The notes below the pieces were generated by a model that made no database searches, had not been told where the DNA came from, and saw only the letters and a list, made by a program, of their open reading frames with translations. A DNA stretch of 64,000 nt from Mucilaginibacter terrenus. GTDB lineage: Bacteria > Bacteroidota > Bacteroidia > Sphingobacteriales > Sphingobacteriaceae. The translations under genes and the position numbers were made by a program. Location of the stretch: assembly GCF_003432065.1 (NCBI RefSeq), contig NZ_QWDE01000002.1:496001-560000 (forward strand). The letters are read 5' to 3'. Shown here piece by piece: positions 54,324-62,578 of this stretch. Position 1 is the first letter of the stretch; each line of letters begins with the position of its first letter.

Positions 54324-54692
54324 TCAGATCCTGTAGGTGCAGTTTAAGGTATAGATCGGTATATCAGGTTCACCTGGTGGGGGATTTGCTTGATAGTTGG
54401 TATGATCAACTTGTTCGGTAGCGAAAGTAGCCAAAGTCCAATTAGCGGGTGCTGGTATAATTGCCGCGGAAAGTTCACTAAAAACAAATGAAGCGGCAGT
54501 TACATGGCTATCCTTTACCTTGAAGCTTTTAGTGTCGTGTTTGCAGCAATTATTTTGATCCGTGTGATCTGCCGAAGCATAGGTCAATGTAACCGAAGTC
54601 AGCTTACCGCAGCAATAAAAACGGTTTATCCCAATACCCACAAGGGATAAAAGATAAATGGCCGTTAGAAATATGAGTGTGGTACGTTTCAC
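54324..54692 (-). CDS. HYC_CC_PP-family small exported protein
   Basis: A 122-residue protein with an N-terminal hydrophobic segment and the marks of the Bacteroidota HYC_CC_PP group: FYCCGKL, NNCCKHD and NPPPGEPDIP. The paired cysteines suggest metal binding. It is one of several small Cys-rich exported proteins in the copper island. The molecular role is not known. Confidence 0.75.
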   Translation of the reverse strand: MKRTTLIFLTAIYLLSLVGIGINRFYCCGKLTSVTLTYASADHTDQNNCCKHDTKSFKVKDSHVTAASFVFSELSAAIIPAPANWTLATFATEQVDHTNYQANPPPGEPDIPIYTLNCTYRI

Positions 54693-54769
54693 AATCGAAA
54701 TTACTATTTTTATTTGATTAAAGACAGGTAAGCAGAGCCGCCCCGATTACGGGACGGCTACCTTTTTAC

Positions 54770-54961
54770 TTATAACTTACACTTAGTCTTACATTCTCCT
54801 GAATCCTTACAGCTTTTACTGCAATAATCTTTGCAGTTTGGCCCGCATCCCTTTGCGCATTTAGAGCAGGTTATTTTGCTGTTGCAGCAAGGGGTATTGG
54901 CATAAGTAATAGATATAGCAGACAATAGCATCACCATGGTGATGAAAAGAAACTTTTTCAT
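54770..54961 (-). CDS. Small Cys-rich exported protein, metallothionein-like
   Basis: A 63-residue protein: signal peptide (ending TYANT) and a mature part of about 42 residues with ten cysteines, in spacing such as CSKCAKGCGPNC and CSKSCKDSGEC. This density suggests a secreted metal-binding peptide, similar in concept to a metallothionein, though no known family was recognised. It stands alone with gaps of about 77 and 72 bases to its neighbours. Confidence 0.75.
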   Translation of the reverse strand: MKKFLFITMVMLLSAISITYANTPCCNSKITCSKCAKGCGPNCKDYCSKSCKDSGECKTKCKL

Positions 54962-55033
54962 GATTTTGAATTTAAAGATTAATAATTAATTGAATAGCGC
55001 GGCCACGCAACGACCGATATGCAGATTGAATTA

Positions 55034-55363
55034 TTAAACTTTCGGCGGGTTCCAGCCGTTATGGTGATAATCTGATAATTCACCTGTTTTAAAAGGATGG
55101 GTAGATTGCTGATGAAGATCAATAACTGCAAGTGAAAAATATACTGGCTGAGTTACGATAAAACCACACGTTCCGCAGGAAAGCATGGCGTTGCAATTTC
55201 CTTTGGCACAATCATCATCAGAACTATGTCTTTGATGACGACAACAATCTTTTTGCGTTTTTGCTACGCAACAAGATGCTTTTTCATGACGAATGTTTGT
55301 CATACCCGAAAACGAGGATAAAAGCAATATATTCAAAATGAGAAAAACTGCTAAAGACTTCAT
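55034..55363 (-). CDS. Small Cys/His-rich exported protein
   Basis: A 109-residue protein with a signal peptide (ILLLSSFSGMT) and a mature part with CC pairs and single Cys (ASCCVAKTQKDCCRHQRH, CGTCGFIV), eight cysteines in all, plus His-rich ends and a tail WNPPKV. It resembles the HYC_CC_PP protein in general build. A 24-nt element and -7-like box lie upstream (55426-55483), so it may start a transcription unit of its own. Confidence 0.7.
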   Translation of the reverse strand: MKSLAVFLILNILLLSSFSGMTNIRHEKASCCVAKTQKDCCRHQRHSSDDDCAKGNCNAMLSCGTCGFIVTQPVYFSLAVIDLHQQSTHPFKTGELSDYHHNGWNPPKV

Positions 55364-55425
55364 GCTCTTATAAAAACGCTTATTGTTTAAAATATTGCAG
55401 CATTGGCTGCTTAAATATTCCTCTG

Positions 55426-55483
55426 TAAATATAGGGGCAACCCTTATTGACCATTTATCTAATTCCGTTAAAAATTTATATCC
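55426..55483 (-). promoter_or_regulatory. Copper-island promoter element B
   Basis: On the minus strand an element starting GGATATAAATTT and ending AACGGAATTA (55483-55460) is followed after 26 nt by TATATTTA (55433-55426), similar to the -7 box TAnnTTTG. The element matches 22 of 24 bases of the one at 61231-61254, where a -7-like box also follows after 26 nt. It starts 7 bases after the CopB ATPase stop. Confidence 0.5.
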
Positions 55484-55490
55484 TATTGTA

Positions 55491-57569
55491 CTAAACTTTT
55501 ACTTTTAACAAGCTGGCATTGATCGCTACGACAACGGTACTGACAGTCATTAAAACTGCACCTGCTGCGGGGCTTAGTACAATACCCTGATTGTAAAGTA
55601 CACCGGCAGCCAATGGTAAAGCAATTACATTATAGCCGGTGGCCCATGCCAGGTTCTGGACCATCTTCCGGTAAGTCGCTTTGCCAAACAAGATCAAACT
55701 GGCAATATCCTTAGGATTACTGTTCACCAAAACAATTCCTGCGGTTTCTGCGGCGATATCGCTTCCCGATCCTACCGCGATTCCAATATCCGCCTGGGCA
55801 AGTGCAGGCGCATCATTCACACCATCGCCGGTCATCGCTACAAATTCACCTTTTCCCTGTAATTCTTTTATCTTCTCCAGCTTCTGATGCGGTAGCACTT
55901 CGGCGATAAAACTATCCATGCCCAAAGTTTTACTCACGCTGGCGGCTACTTTATTATTGTCCCCTGTAAGCAGGATAGATTTGATATTTTCATCTTTTAA
56001 GGTTTTGATAGCTTCCGCTGATTCGGGACGGATCTTATCTGATAAAGCGATATATCCGGCCAGTTTATTGTAGATCAGTACAAATACGACCGTTTCCGAA
56101 TCATTGGCAGTAAATCCATCCGGCATAGTGAACTTGTGTTCTTTTAAATAGCCCGGACTAACCACCCTGATTTTTTTACCTGCTACCGTAGCCTCAACGC
56201 CCTGACCAGTGATGGCTTTAAAGTTTTCTGCCTTCGGAATAGTGATCTTTAAATCCTTTACTTTTTGCAAGATACCGGTAGCGATAGGGTGTTCTGAGTT
56301 TTGTTCAAGTGCCGATGCTAAACGGATAAGCTCTTTTTCGTCCACTCCTTTATCCAACAGCACAATCTTTGATACTTCAAATTTACCAACAGTAAGCGTA
56401 CCGGTCTTATCGAACACAATGGTGGTGATCTTGCGGGAGTTTTCAAATGCCGTCCTGTTCTTGATCAGTAAGCCATGTTTCGCCGACAACGCAGTTGATT
56501 TGGCAACCACTAAGGGCACCGCCAGCCCTAACGCATGGGGACAGCAAATTACAATAACAGTCACCATTCGCTCCATCGCGAAAGCTAAAGTTTGGCCGGT
56601 TAAATACCAGTAAAGAAAAGTACCGATACCGGTTACCAAGGCGATCACGGTTAGCCATTTGGCTGCAGTATCGGCTAATAGCTGCGTTTGTGATTTTGAC
56701 TTTTGCGCATCATCTACCAGTTTAACCACCTGCGATAGATAGGAATCTTTGGCCGCATGGGACACCGTAACTTTAAAGGAGCCATTGCCGTTGATAGAAC
56801 CGGCAATAACTTTATCACCCTTTACTTTTTGTACCGACTTGGATTCCCCGGTCAGCATGGATTCATTCAAATAACTTTCACCCTCAAGTATAATTCCGTC
56901 GGCCGCAACTTTTTCTCCCGGCTTTATCAAAATAACATCTTTCTCCTTTAAGGTATCGGTTTTTACATCATGAATTTGATCGCCCATGACCATGTGCGCA
57001 TCGGCGGGCATCAATTGAACCAATAGCTCCAGTTCATTTGACGCGCCCATCACCGAACGCATTTCTATCCAGTGCCCTAAAAGCATGATCAGGATCAGCG
57101 TAGCCAGTTCCCAAAAGAAATCCATGCCCTTTAGTCCAAATACTGTGGCCGCGCTGTAGGCATAGGCTACGGTGATGGCAAATCCGATCAGGGTCATCAT
57201 ACCTGGATTTTTAGCCTTCATTTCGCTCATCCAGCCGCTTAGAAATGGCCAGCCGCCATAAACAAAAACCACAGAAGCCAAAGCAAAAAGCAGGTAGGAT
57301 GAACCACTGAAGTTAATGTCCAGGTGCAGCCATTGCTGAATTTGCATAGACAACATCATGACCGGAATAGTTAGTGCCAGCACCACGTAAAAACGCTTTT
57401 TAAAATCAGCGATCATCACGGCGTGGTGGTCATGCTCCGACATCCCCATGTGCGCATTGCTACCATGTTTTATTTTGCTGTGATCCATAACATCATCGTT
57501 ATGAGCCACATGTTTACCGGCAGGCATTTTATGCCCTCCCATAGTATGATGTTCGTGTTGATTTTTCAT
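55491..57569 (-). CDS. copB: CopB-type copper-translocating P-type ATPase (P1B-3)
   Basis: A 692-residue ATPase. The N-terminus is rich in His and Met (EHHTMGGHKMPAGKH) in place of an HMA domain. It has eight membrane helices, the ion-path motif CPHALGLAVPL (CPH marks the CopB type), LTGES, the phosphorylation site DKTGTLT, HP in SEHPIATGI and TGDGVNDAPAL. CopB-type pumps move Cu(II) or Ag(I) out of the cytoplasm. It follows the multicopper oxidase by 12 bases. Confidence 0.94.
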   Translation of the reverse strand: MKNQHEHHTMGGHKMPAGKHVAHNDDVMDHSKIKHGSNAHMGMSEHDHHAVMIADFKKRFYVVLALTIPVMMLSMQIQQWLHLDINFSGSSYLLFALASVVFVYGGWPFLSGWMSEMKAKNPGMMTLIGFAITVAYAYSAATVFGLKGMDFFWELATLILIMLLGHWIEMRSVMGASNELELLVQLMPADAHMVMGDQIHDVKTDTLKEKDVILIKPGEKVAADGIILEGESYLNESMLTGESKSVQKVKGDKVIAGSINGNGSFKVTVSHAAKDSYLSQVVKLVDDAQKSKSQTQLLADTAAKWLTVIALVTGIGTFLYWYLTGQTLAFAMERMVTVIVICCPHALGLAVPLVVAKSTALSAKHGLLIKNRTAFENSRKITTIVFDKTGTLTVGKFEVSKIVLLDKGVDEKELIRLASALEQNSEHPIATGILQKVKDLKITIPKAENFKAITGQGVEATVAGKKIRVVSPGYLKEHKFTMPDGFTANDSETVVFVLIYNKLAGYIALSDKIRPESAEAIKTLKDENIKSILLTGDNNKVAASVSKTLGMDSFIAEVLPHQKLEKIKELQGKGEFVAMTGDGVNDAPALAQADIGIAVGSGSDIAAETAGIVLVNSNPKDIASLILFGKATYRKMVQNLAWATGYNVIALPLAAGVLYNQGIVLSPAAGAVLMTVSTVVVAINASLLKVKV

Positions 57570-57581
57570 AGCTGTAAAGTT

Positions 57582-60155
57582 TTAATAAGTAAATGTTAAT
57601 CCACCGCCTAAACCCATATCGCTATCGTAATGCGTTGACAAGGAAAAGTATTTAGTAACGATGTATCTTAAACCTGCCGCGTATTCCTTATCGGTATTGA
57701 CCATGATATTAAAGCGTAAACGACTTGAAACCGGTATATCATCCCTCCCTAACTGGAAGCGCAGTTTGCCATTGCCATCTATACGGGCATCAGCGACAAA
57801 CAGCATCGGCAGTGTATAAGCCAAACCGGCTACGACCGTGTGGCGGTTTTCCTTATTGCTTACTTGGCCGAAAAGATTTTTAGCATCACTGCCAAAGATA
57901 TTTTTTTCATCAGGATTAAATTTCTTGTAATGGTAATCAAAGCCCACATAAGGAAACAGCCATTGCATCCGGCCGATATAACGCCCGATCATGGTTTCAC
58001 TTTCATAGCCCATCATGGCATCGGTGCCTAAATGCCACATCGTGCTGGCTTTCCAGCGGGTATTGGCCAACATGATCTGCCCGTCACTTCCATTGCTTTC
58101 CAGTCCGATCTTGCCCATCAGATGTGGCATTTGATCGTCGCGATTCAACATGCGCCGCGCCAGTTTAGGATCGGGTATTTCTGGATTTGGAGGCGAGTTT
58201 TCATAACTGAATACCCTACCCATTCCGCTCATCATGTGGTATAAAATATGGCAATGGAAAAACCAGTCGCCACCAACTTCGGAAGCATTGAACTCAATGG
58301 TGTCTCGCTCCATCGGCATAATGTCGACAACGTTCTTCATTGGCGCGTTTTCACCCTGCCCATTAATTACCCTGAAATCGTGCCCATGCAGGTGCATCGG
58401 GTGGCGCATCATGCTGTTATTGTAGAGGATGATTCGTAGATTTTCTCCTTTTTTGATTAGTATCCTATCCGATTCTGATACCGTTTTGTTGTCCAGTGTC
58501 CAAACATAACGGTTCATGTTTCCGGTTAGATCGAATTTTAATTCCCTCATCGGGCCTTTGGGTAGCGTAGTATTGTGAGGGTCACGGAGCATCCCGTAAT
58601 TGAGCGTTACTATATCCGAATTGTCAGGTGCCATATTCATGCCTGCCATGCTTTTGTCATTCGGCATCTGCATACCCGGCATGGCTGTTTTTTTATCATC
58701 TGCTTGGTACTTGTCCGCACCGGTTATTTCCGGGTACATCACGGTATTCATGTCCATTGTTTGGTTCTGCATCGCCATGCCTTCCATCGGTACCATATTG
58801 CCGTTCATGTCCATCATCTCATTCATCATCTTCATGCCCGCGAAATATTTCAGTTTTGGCATTTTTTCGGCGGATACTTTCTGACCTTTCCCCAACCAAA
58901 GCGAGGCAGATTTGGTTCGATCTTCCGGGGCGACTAAAAACTCATAGCTTTTATTATCCGGAATAGTTACTACCACATCGTAAGTTTCGGATGGCGCGAT
59001 GATCAGCCTATCAACTTCAACAGGTTCTACATCATTACCATCAGTTGCCACCACAGTGACTTTACCACCGGCATATTTGAGCCAGAAGTAGGTAGTAGCG
59101 CCGCCATTGGCGATACGCAGCCTTACTTTATCCCCGGCTTTATACTGGGGCTGTTCGTTTTGGTTTTTACCGTTGATCAGGAACTTATCGTAGTAAACAT
59201 CGCTCACATCCATCGCGTTCATCCGCTTCCACTCATTCGCTACTTTGGTTTTAAAATGGCCTGATTTGATCGCCTCCAAATAGCTTTGTGTGGTGCCTTT
59301 TTGTATGGCGAACCAGTCGGATGCCGCGTGTAAACTGCGATCAACCTCTTTGGGGTTCATGTTTGTCCACTCACTGAGCACCACTGGCAAGGTCGGGATA
59401 TTCCATTCCTTCCGCTTATTCATGATAAAAGCTCCGTACATGCCTATTTGTTCCTGCAAACCAGTGTGGCTATGATACCAATGGGTTCCATGCTGTTTGA
59501 TTGGGAATTTATATAAATGGGTTTCACCCGGCATGATCGGCATCTGTGTTAAATTAGGTACGCCATCGTAACGGTTGGGTAAATAAAGTCCGTGCCAGTG
59601 CAGGGATGTTTCTTCCTTCAATTTATTATGCACGTAGATCTCGGCGGTATCGCCTTCGGTAAAAGTCAGGGTCGGCATGGGAATACTGCCGTTAACCGCG
59701 ATAGCTCTTTTTGGTTTCCCGCCATAATTGACAACGGTATCTGCAATGTAAAGATCATAACGAACAGTGCGTGGCGGAACATTATTGATAAGTGTTTTAA
59801 TCGGGCCTAACTTTGCTTTTGCACTTTTGATAGCATTGGTCGACTCCTTAACATCACTCATTTTCATTCCCTCCATTTTCATTGCATCCATATCGTTCTT
59901 GCTTGTAACGGTGTCTTTCATCGGAATTTTCATACCGGCTGACTTTTTTGGGGCTACTTTAGGTTTTTCTTTAATCAATTTCATCCCGCACTTGGGGCAG
60001 TTACCAGGCTTGGAATCATGAATTTCCGGGTGCATGGGGCAAGTATAGGTGACCGGCTGTTGCTTTTGCATAGCCGCCATATTTTGCATATAGGTTTGGG
60101 CAAACGTGATTTGCTTTAGACAGATCATCATCGCTACGAATACTATTTTTCTCAT
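57582..60155 (-). CDS. Multicopper oxidase (CopA/PcoA-like) fused to a CopB-like barrel
   Basis: An 857-residue exported protein (signal ending ITFAQT). Order: heavy-metal-binding domain (residues 36-62, YTCPMHPEIHDSKPG), linker, cupredoxin domains with copper motifs SLHWHGLYLP and GTHWYHSHTG, a Met-rich loop (about residues 430-510), C-terminal copper sites HPMHLHGH and HCHILYHMMSGM, then about 190 residues like the outer-membrane protein CopB/PcoB (HLGTDAMMGYESETMIGRYI, GGGLTFTY). Usually these are separate proteins. It probably oxidises Cu(I) in the periplasm or at the outer membrane. Confidence 0.9.
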   Translation of the reverse strand: MRKIVFVAMMICLKQITFAQTYMQNMAAMQKQQPVTYTCPMHPEIHDSKPGNCPKCGMKLIKEKPKVAPKKSAGMKIPMKDTVTSKNDMDAMKMEGMKMSDVKESTNAIKSAKAKLGPIKTLINNVPPRTVRYDLYIADTVVNYGGKPKRAIAVNGSIPMPTLTFTEGDTAEIYVHNKLKEETSLHWHGLYLPNRYDGVPNLTQMPIMPGETHLYKFPIKQHGTHWYHSHTGLQEQIGMYGAFIMNKRKEWNIPTLPVVLSEWTNMNPKEVDRSLHAASDWFAIQKGTTQSYLEAIKSGHFKTKVANEWKRMNAMDVSDVYYDKFLINGKNQNEQPQYKAGDKVRLRIANGGATTYFWLKYAGGKVTVVATDGNDVEPVEVDRLIIAPSETYDVVVTIPDNKSYEFLVAPEDRTKSASLWLGKGQKVSAEKMPKLKYFAGMKMMNEMMDMNGNMVPMEGMAMQNQTMDMNTVMYPEITGADKYQADDKKTAMPGMQMPNDKSMAGMNMAPDNSDIVTLNYGMLRDPHNTTLPKGPMRELKFDLTGNMNRYVWTLDNKTVSESDRILIKKGENLRIILYNNSMMRHPMHLHGHDFRVINGQGENAPMKNVVDIMPMERDTIEFNASEVGGDWFFHCHILYHMMSGMGRVFSYENSPPNPEIPDPKLARRMLNRDDQMPHLMGKIGLESNGSDGQIMLANTRWKASTMWHLGTDAMMGYESETMIGRYIGRMQWLFPYVGFDYHYKKFNPDEKNIFGSDAKNLFGQVSNKENRHTVVAGLAYTLPMLFVADARIDGNGKLRFQLGRDDIPVSSRLRFNIMVNTDKEYAAGLRYIVTKYFSLSTHYDSDMGLGGGLTFTY

Positions 60156-60168
60156 ATAAAATAAACCA

Positions 60169-60201
60169 CGATTTATTACACTGCCTTAGTGTAATAAATC
60201 G
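60169..60201. promoter_or_regulatory. 14-bp perfect inverted repeat upstream of the multicopper oxidase
   Basis: CGATTTATTACACT (60169-60182) and AGTGTAATAAATCG (60188-60201) are exact reverse complements with a 5-nt loop, placed between the DUF3347 gene stop and 13 bases upstream of the oxidase ATG. It could be a repressor site, a 5'-leader hairpin or a terminator; the stem is AT-rich and no clean T run follows. Confidence 0.55.
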
Positions 60202-60221
60202 TTAATATTTAAATTGTTAAT

Positions 60222-60722
60222 TTATTTATTCAGGGTTTCGGTAACCTTCCCGCAGGTCAGCATCTGGCTGCCGTAATATGGGTTTTTGATACCGGCTTCA
60301 GCCGACAACCAATAACTCTTTTTCATCGGGCAATATGCGTAATAAACCGGCTGCCCGGTCAATTTTACAGCTTTGGCCAGTTTGAAGAAGTTGACCGAAA
60401 AATTAGCAAAATGCTCCCTTTGATGAGCAATATCTCTGCTCTCTGAAATATGTCTCGCATCAAAAGCCAGCTTTTCCTGCAAATCCATAAACACAGTCAT
60501 GTCGGAAGCTGGAAGCGATTTCATATCTACGCCTTTAACGGCTTTTAAAAATTCACCTGCATGGGTAGCAGCATCAGCACTGTTTGATTTGATCAAAGCG
60601 TCTTTGACGTCGTAATAAGAAGTAAGTAAGGGAGTTAGCGCAGTTGATTTAGTGTCTTGCGCAAAAAGTAATTGAGTAGAAACAGTTGCCATTACGGCAA
60701 CTAATAAAAATATCTTTTTCAT
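60222..60722 (-). CDS. Exported DUF3347-domain protein
   Basis: A 166-residue protein with a signal peptide ending LLFAQ. The pattern LLTSYYDVKDALIKSNSADA, LAFDARHISESRDIAHQREH and YYAYCPMKKSYWLS matches DUF3347, which is regularly linked to copper and CusB proteins in Bacteroidota. The YCPM and LTCGK pieces hint at metal binding. It precedes the oxidase gene in the same direction. Confidence 0.85.
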   Translation of the reverse strand: MKKIFLLVAVMATVSTQLLFAQDTKSTALTPLLTSYYDVKDALIKSNSADAATHAGEFLKAVKGVDMKSLPASDMTVFMDLQEKLAFDARHISESRDIAHQREHFANFSVNFFKLAKAVKLTGQPVYYAYCPMKKSYWLSAEAGIKNPYYGSQMLTCGKVTETLNK

Positions 60723-60794
60723 GATGATCTGATAATATGTTAAACAATAATTTTAGCCATGGCAAAGCCATACTCATTCATTGAATAATTTAAA

Positions 60795-61193
60795 TCAAAC
60801 CTGGAAACTTTGGATAATGATCCGGATACCGGGCGTAGGAGGCCGCTGTCGCTCATCAATTAAGGATCGATGAACTGTTTGCACAACGGGGATTGAAATG
60901 GATGTATAAAAATAGGGGGACTGAACAATAACTGCATCTACCGAAACCGAAACTTTTACCGGTTGAGGCACCAATTTGGCCAAGGAAGCAAAGTTATTAA
61001 CCGCATCCTGGCAGCAAGGATCTACCTGAACGACAACAGTAAGTGACGGCTGGTCTTGTTGAATTAGTTTGGCTTGATGTTCTGCAACTTCCTCACAGCA
61101 GTCATCTTCTTTCTGAAGCGCACAACGCAATCCTACCGCGGAATTTAGCAGGAATGTGAATAAAAGTAATAGTGCTTTGATCTTCATCTTCAA
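60795..61193 (-). CDS. Small Cys-containing exported protein of unknown function
   Basis: A 132-residue protein with a signal peptide (ALLLLFTFLLNSAVG). The mature part has paired Cys (DDCCEEV, VDPCCQD) and a tail QRPPTPGIRI similar to the PPP tail of HYC_CC_PP proteins. No family was recognised with certainty. The first Met lies only 4 bases after a -7-like box, so Met3 (61187) or a short-leader mRNA is possible. Confidence 0.65.
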   Translation of the reverse strand: MKMKIKALLLLFTFLLNSAVGLRCALQKEDDCCEEVAEHQAKLIQQDQPSLTVVVQVDPCCQDAVNNFASLAKLVPQPVKVSVSVDAVIVQSPYFYTSISIPVVQTVHRSLIDERQRPPTPGIRIIIQSFQV

Positions 61194-61196
61194 TTA

Positions 61197-61254
61197 CAAA
61201 CTTAAGGAATTTGCCTAAAAAGGTTTTACATAATTCCGTTTAAAATTTATAGCC
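61197..61254 (-). promoter_or_regulatory. Copper-island promoter element A
   Basis: On the minus strand an element starting GGCTATAAATTT and ending AACGGAATTA (61254-61231) is followed after 26 nt by TAAGTTTG (61204-61197), a full match to TAnnTTTG. The element begins 1 base after the DUF305 stop codon. It is the partner of element B (55426-55483). Both lie upstream of small Cys-rich exported proteins. Confidence 0.5.
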
Positions 61255-61255
61255 A

Positions 61256-61708
61256 TTATTTATTCATCCGGGCCAAAATTCTTTTCATTTGAGCAATCTC
61301 TTTCTCCTGAGCTGCAATTATCCCGTCGGCAAGTTTTCTTACTTCCGGATCTCTAATATTTGCGTTTTTACTGGTCATAATAGCAATGGAATGATGCGGT
61401 ATCATCCCTTTCATGTATTGCACATCACCAACAAAGGTCTGAGTTCGTACGCCAATGAGTGAAAAAACAAACACCGCTGTACTTGATAAAATGATGATCA
61501 AATTTAGCTTACGATTTTTATACATCATCCGCATCATCGCCAACATCAATAAGGCCATGGCAGCAACCATCATTAACGTCATATAAAGCCGGGTCATACT
61601 TAGATAGATATGATCTGCCTGGTCAACATTCAAAAACATCACGCCATACATGATGATAAACGAACATAACAGCGTCAAAACAAATGTTTTGTAGTTTCCT
61701 TTTTCCAT
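61256..61708 (-). CDS. DUF305-domain membrane protein
   Basis: A 150-residue protein with three membrane segments followed by a short DUF305 part: YMKGMIPHHSIAIMTSKNAN and IIAAQEKEIAQMKRIL. The GMIPHHSIAI motif with its Met and His residues is the family mark; DUF305 proteins are often found with copper genes and belong to the ferritin-like superfamily. The DUF305 domain is at the short end of its usual length. Confidence 0.87.
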   Translation of the reverse strand: MEKGNYKTFVLTLLCSFIIMYGVMFLNVDQADHIYLSMTRLYMTLMMVAAMALLMLAMMRMMYKNRKLNLIIILSSTAVFVFSLIGVRTQTFVGDVQYMKGMIPHHSIAIMTSKNANIRDPEVRKLADGIIAAQEKEIAQMKRILARMNK

Positions 61709-61760
61709 GGTTAACGTTTTAGTTTTTAACTAAAGGGAAATACTTTTTGTTTGATTTTGC

Positions 61761-62324
61761 TTAAATTTTGTCGATGGGCTTCCGTTCACCCTGCTTTAAA
61801 GCTTTGAACTGGCTCGGCGTTATACCGGAGATCGCCTTGAATTGCGCGGATAAATGTGAACTGCTGCTGTAACCCATTTTCCAGGTGATCTCGTTTAAAT
61901 TCAGTTCACCGTATTCCAGCAATTCTTTTACTTTTTCGATCTTTTGCTGAATAATAAATTTTTCAATGGTGGTATCTTCCGCATCGGAGAACATACGGCT
62001 GAGGTAGGCATAATCCTTATTCAACCCCTCAGACAGGTATTGCGAAAAATTCAGGTGGGTATCTGAAAGGTCGGTATAATGTATCTTTTCAATGATCAGG
62101 GTCTTTATCCGTTCAACCATCTGGTCTTTTTCATTGTCAAGCAACTCAAAGCCCAATAATTTAAACTGCGAGGAGATCAGGCGCAGTTGTTCATTGTCGG
62201 GCCCGGGCTGAACATCAGCGCTGCCCAAATTGACCACACCAACGTTCAATCCCATGTTCTCCAACTGTTGCCTGACTACCATGATGCAGCGGTCACAAAC
62301 CATATTTTTAATATGCAGGATCAT
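61761..62324 (-). CDS. AraC-family regulator with HMA-like N-terminal domain
   Basis: The start at 62324 (MILHIKNMVCDRC) is preferred. The 187-residue protein has an HMA-like N-terminus with CDRC (a CxxC metal site, residues 10-13) and a babbab-like pattern, then an AraC DNA-binding domain (LNFSQYLSEGLNKDYAYLSR and LNLNEITWKMGYSSSSHLSA). It could sense copper directly or by contact with the HMA protein encoded 23 bases upstream. It is the best candidate regulator for the copper island. Confidence 0.85.
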   Translation of the reverse strand: MILHIKNMVCDRCIMVVRQQLENMGLNVGVVNLGSADVQPGPDNEQLRLISSQFKLLGFELLDNEKDQMVERIKTLIIEKIHYTDLSDTHLNFSQYLSEGLNKDYAYLSRMFSDAEDTTIEKFIIQQKIEKVKELLEYGELNLNEITWKMGYSSSSHLSAQFKAISGITPSQFKALKQGERKPIDKI

Positions 62325-62347
62325 ATGTTTATTTAACAAAAATACGG

Positions 62348-62560
62348 TTAAATTTCCTCAGCGTTATAACCGTTGATTTTTAGTGCGCTGATAACGTCAT
62401 TGGCAGTTAATCCATTATCCGATTTGACTGTAAGTATCTTATCCGGGTTGGTGGTGTCTACTTCCCATTTGGCTATACCTTCCAGATTATCTAAAGCCGG
62501 GGTTACGGTTGCAATACAGCCACCGCATTTGATATTTGTTTTGAATTTTAAAGTTTCCAT
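62348..62560 (-). CDS. CopZ-like heavy-metal-associated (HMA) protein
   Basis: A 70-residue single HMA domain with KTNIKCGGCIATVTPAL; the CGGC is the CxxC copper site, and VDTTNPDKILTVKSDNG fits the ferredoxin-like fold. It probably hands Cu(I) to the CopA ATPase, whose gene ends 18 bases upstream, or to the HMA-AraC regulator. Confidence 0.9.
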   Translation of the reverse strand: METLKFKTNIKCGGCIATVTPALDNLEGIAKWEVDTTNPDKILTVKSDNGLTANDVISALKINGYNAEEI

Positions 62561-62578
62561 ATTTATTGATTTTAATAA

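Noticed and set aside
58575..58966. Overlapping plus-strand frames, His/Cys-rich, opposite to the multicopper oxidase
   Set aside because: They mirror the Met-rich loop of the oxidase (ATG read backwards as CAT = His). The oxidase is clearly the real gene.
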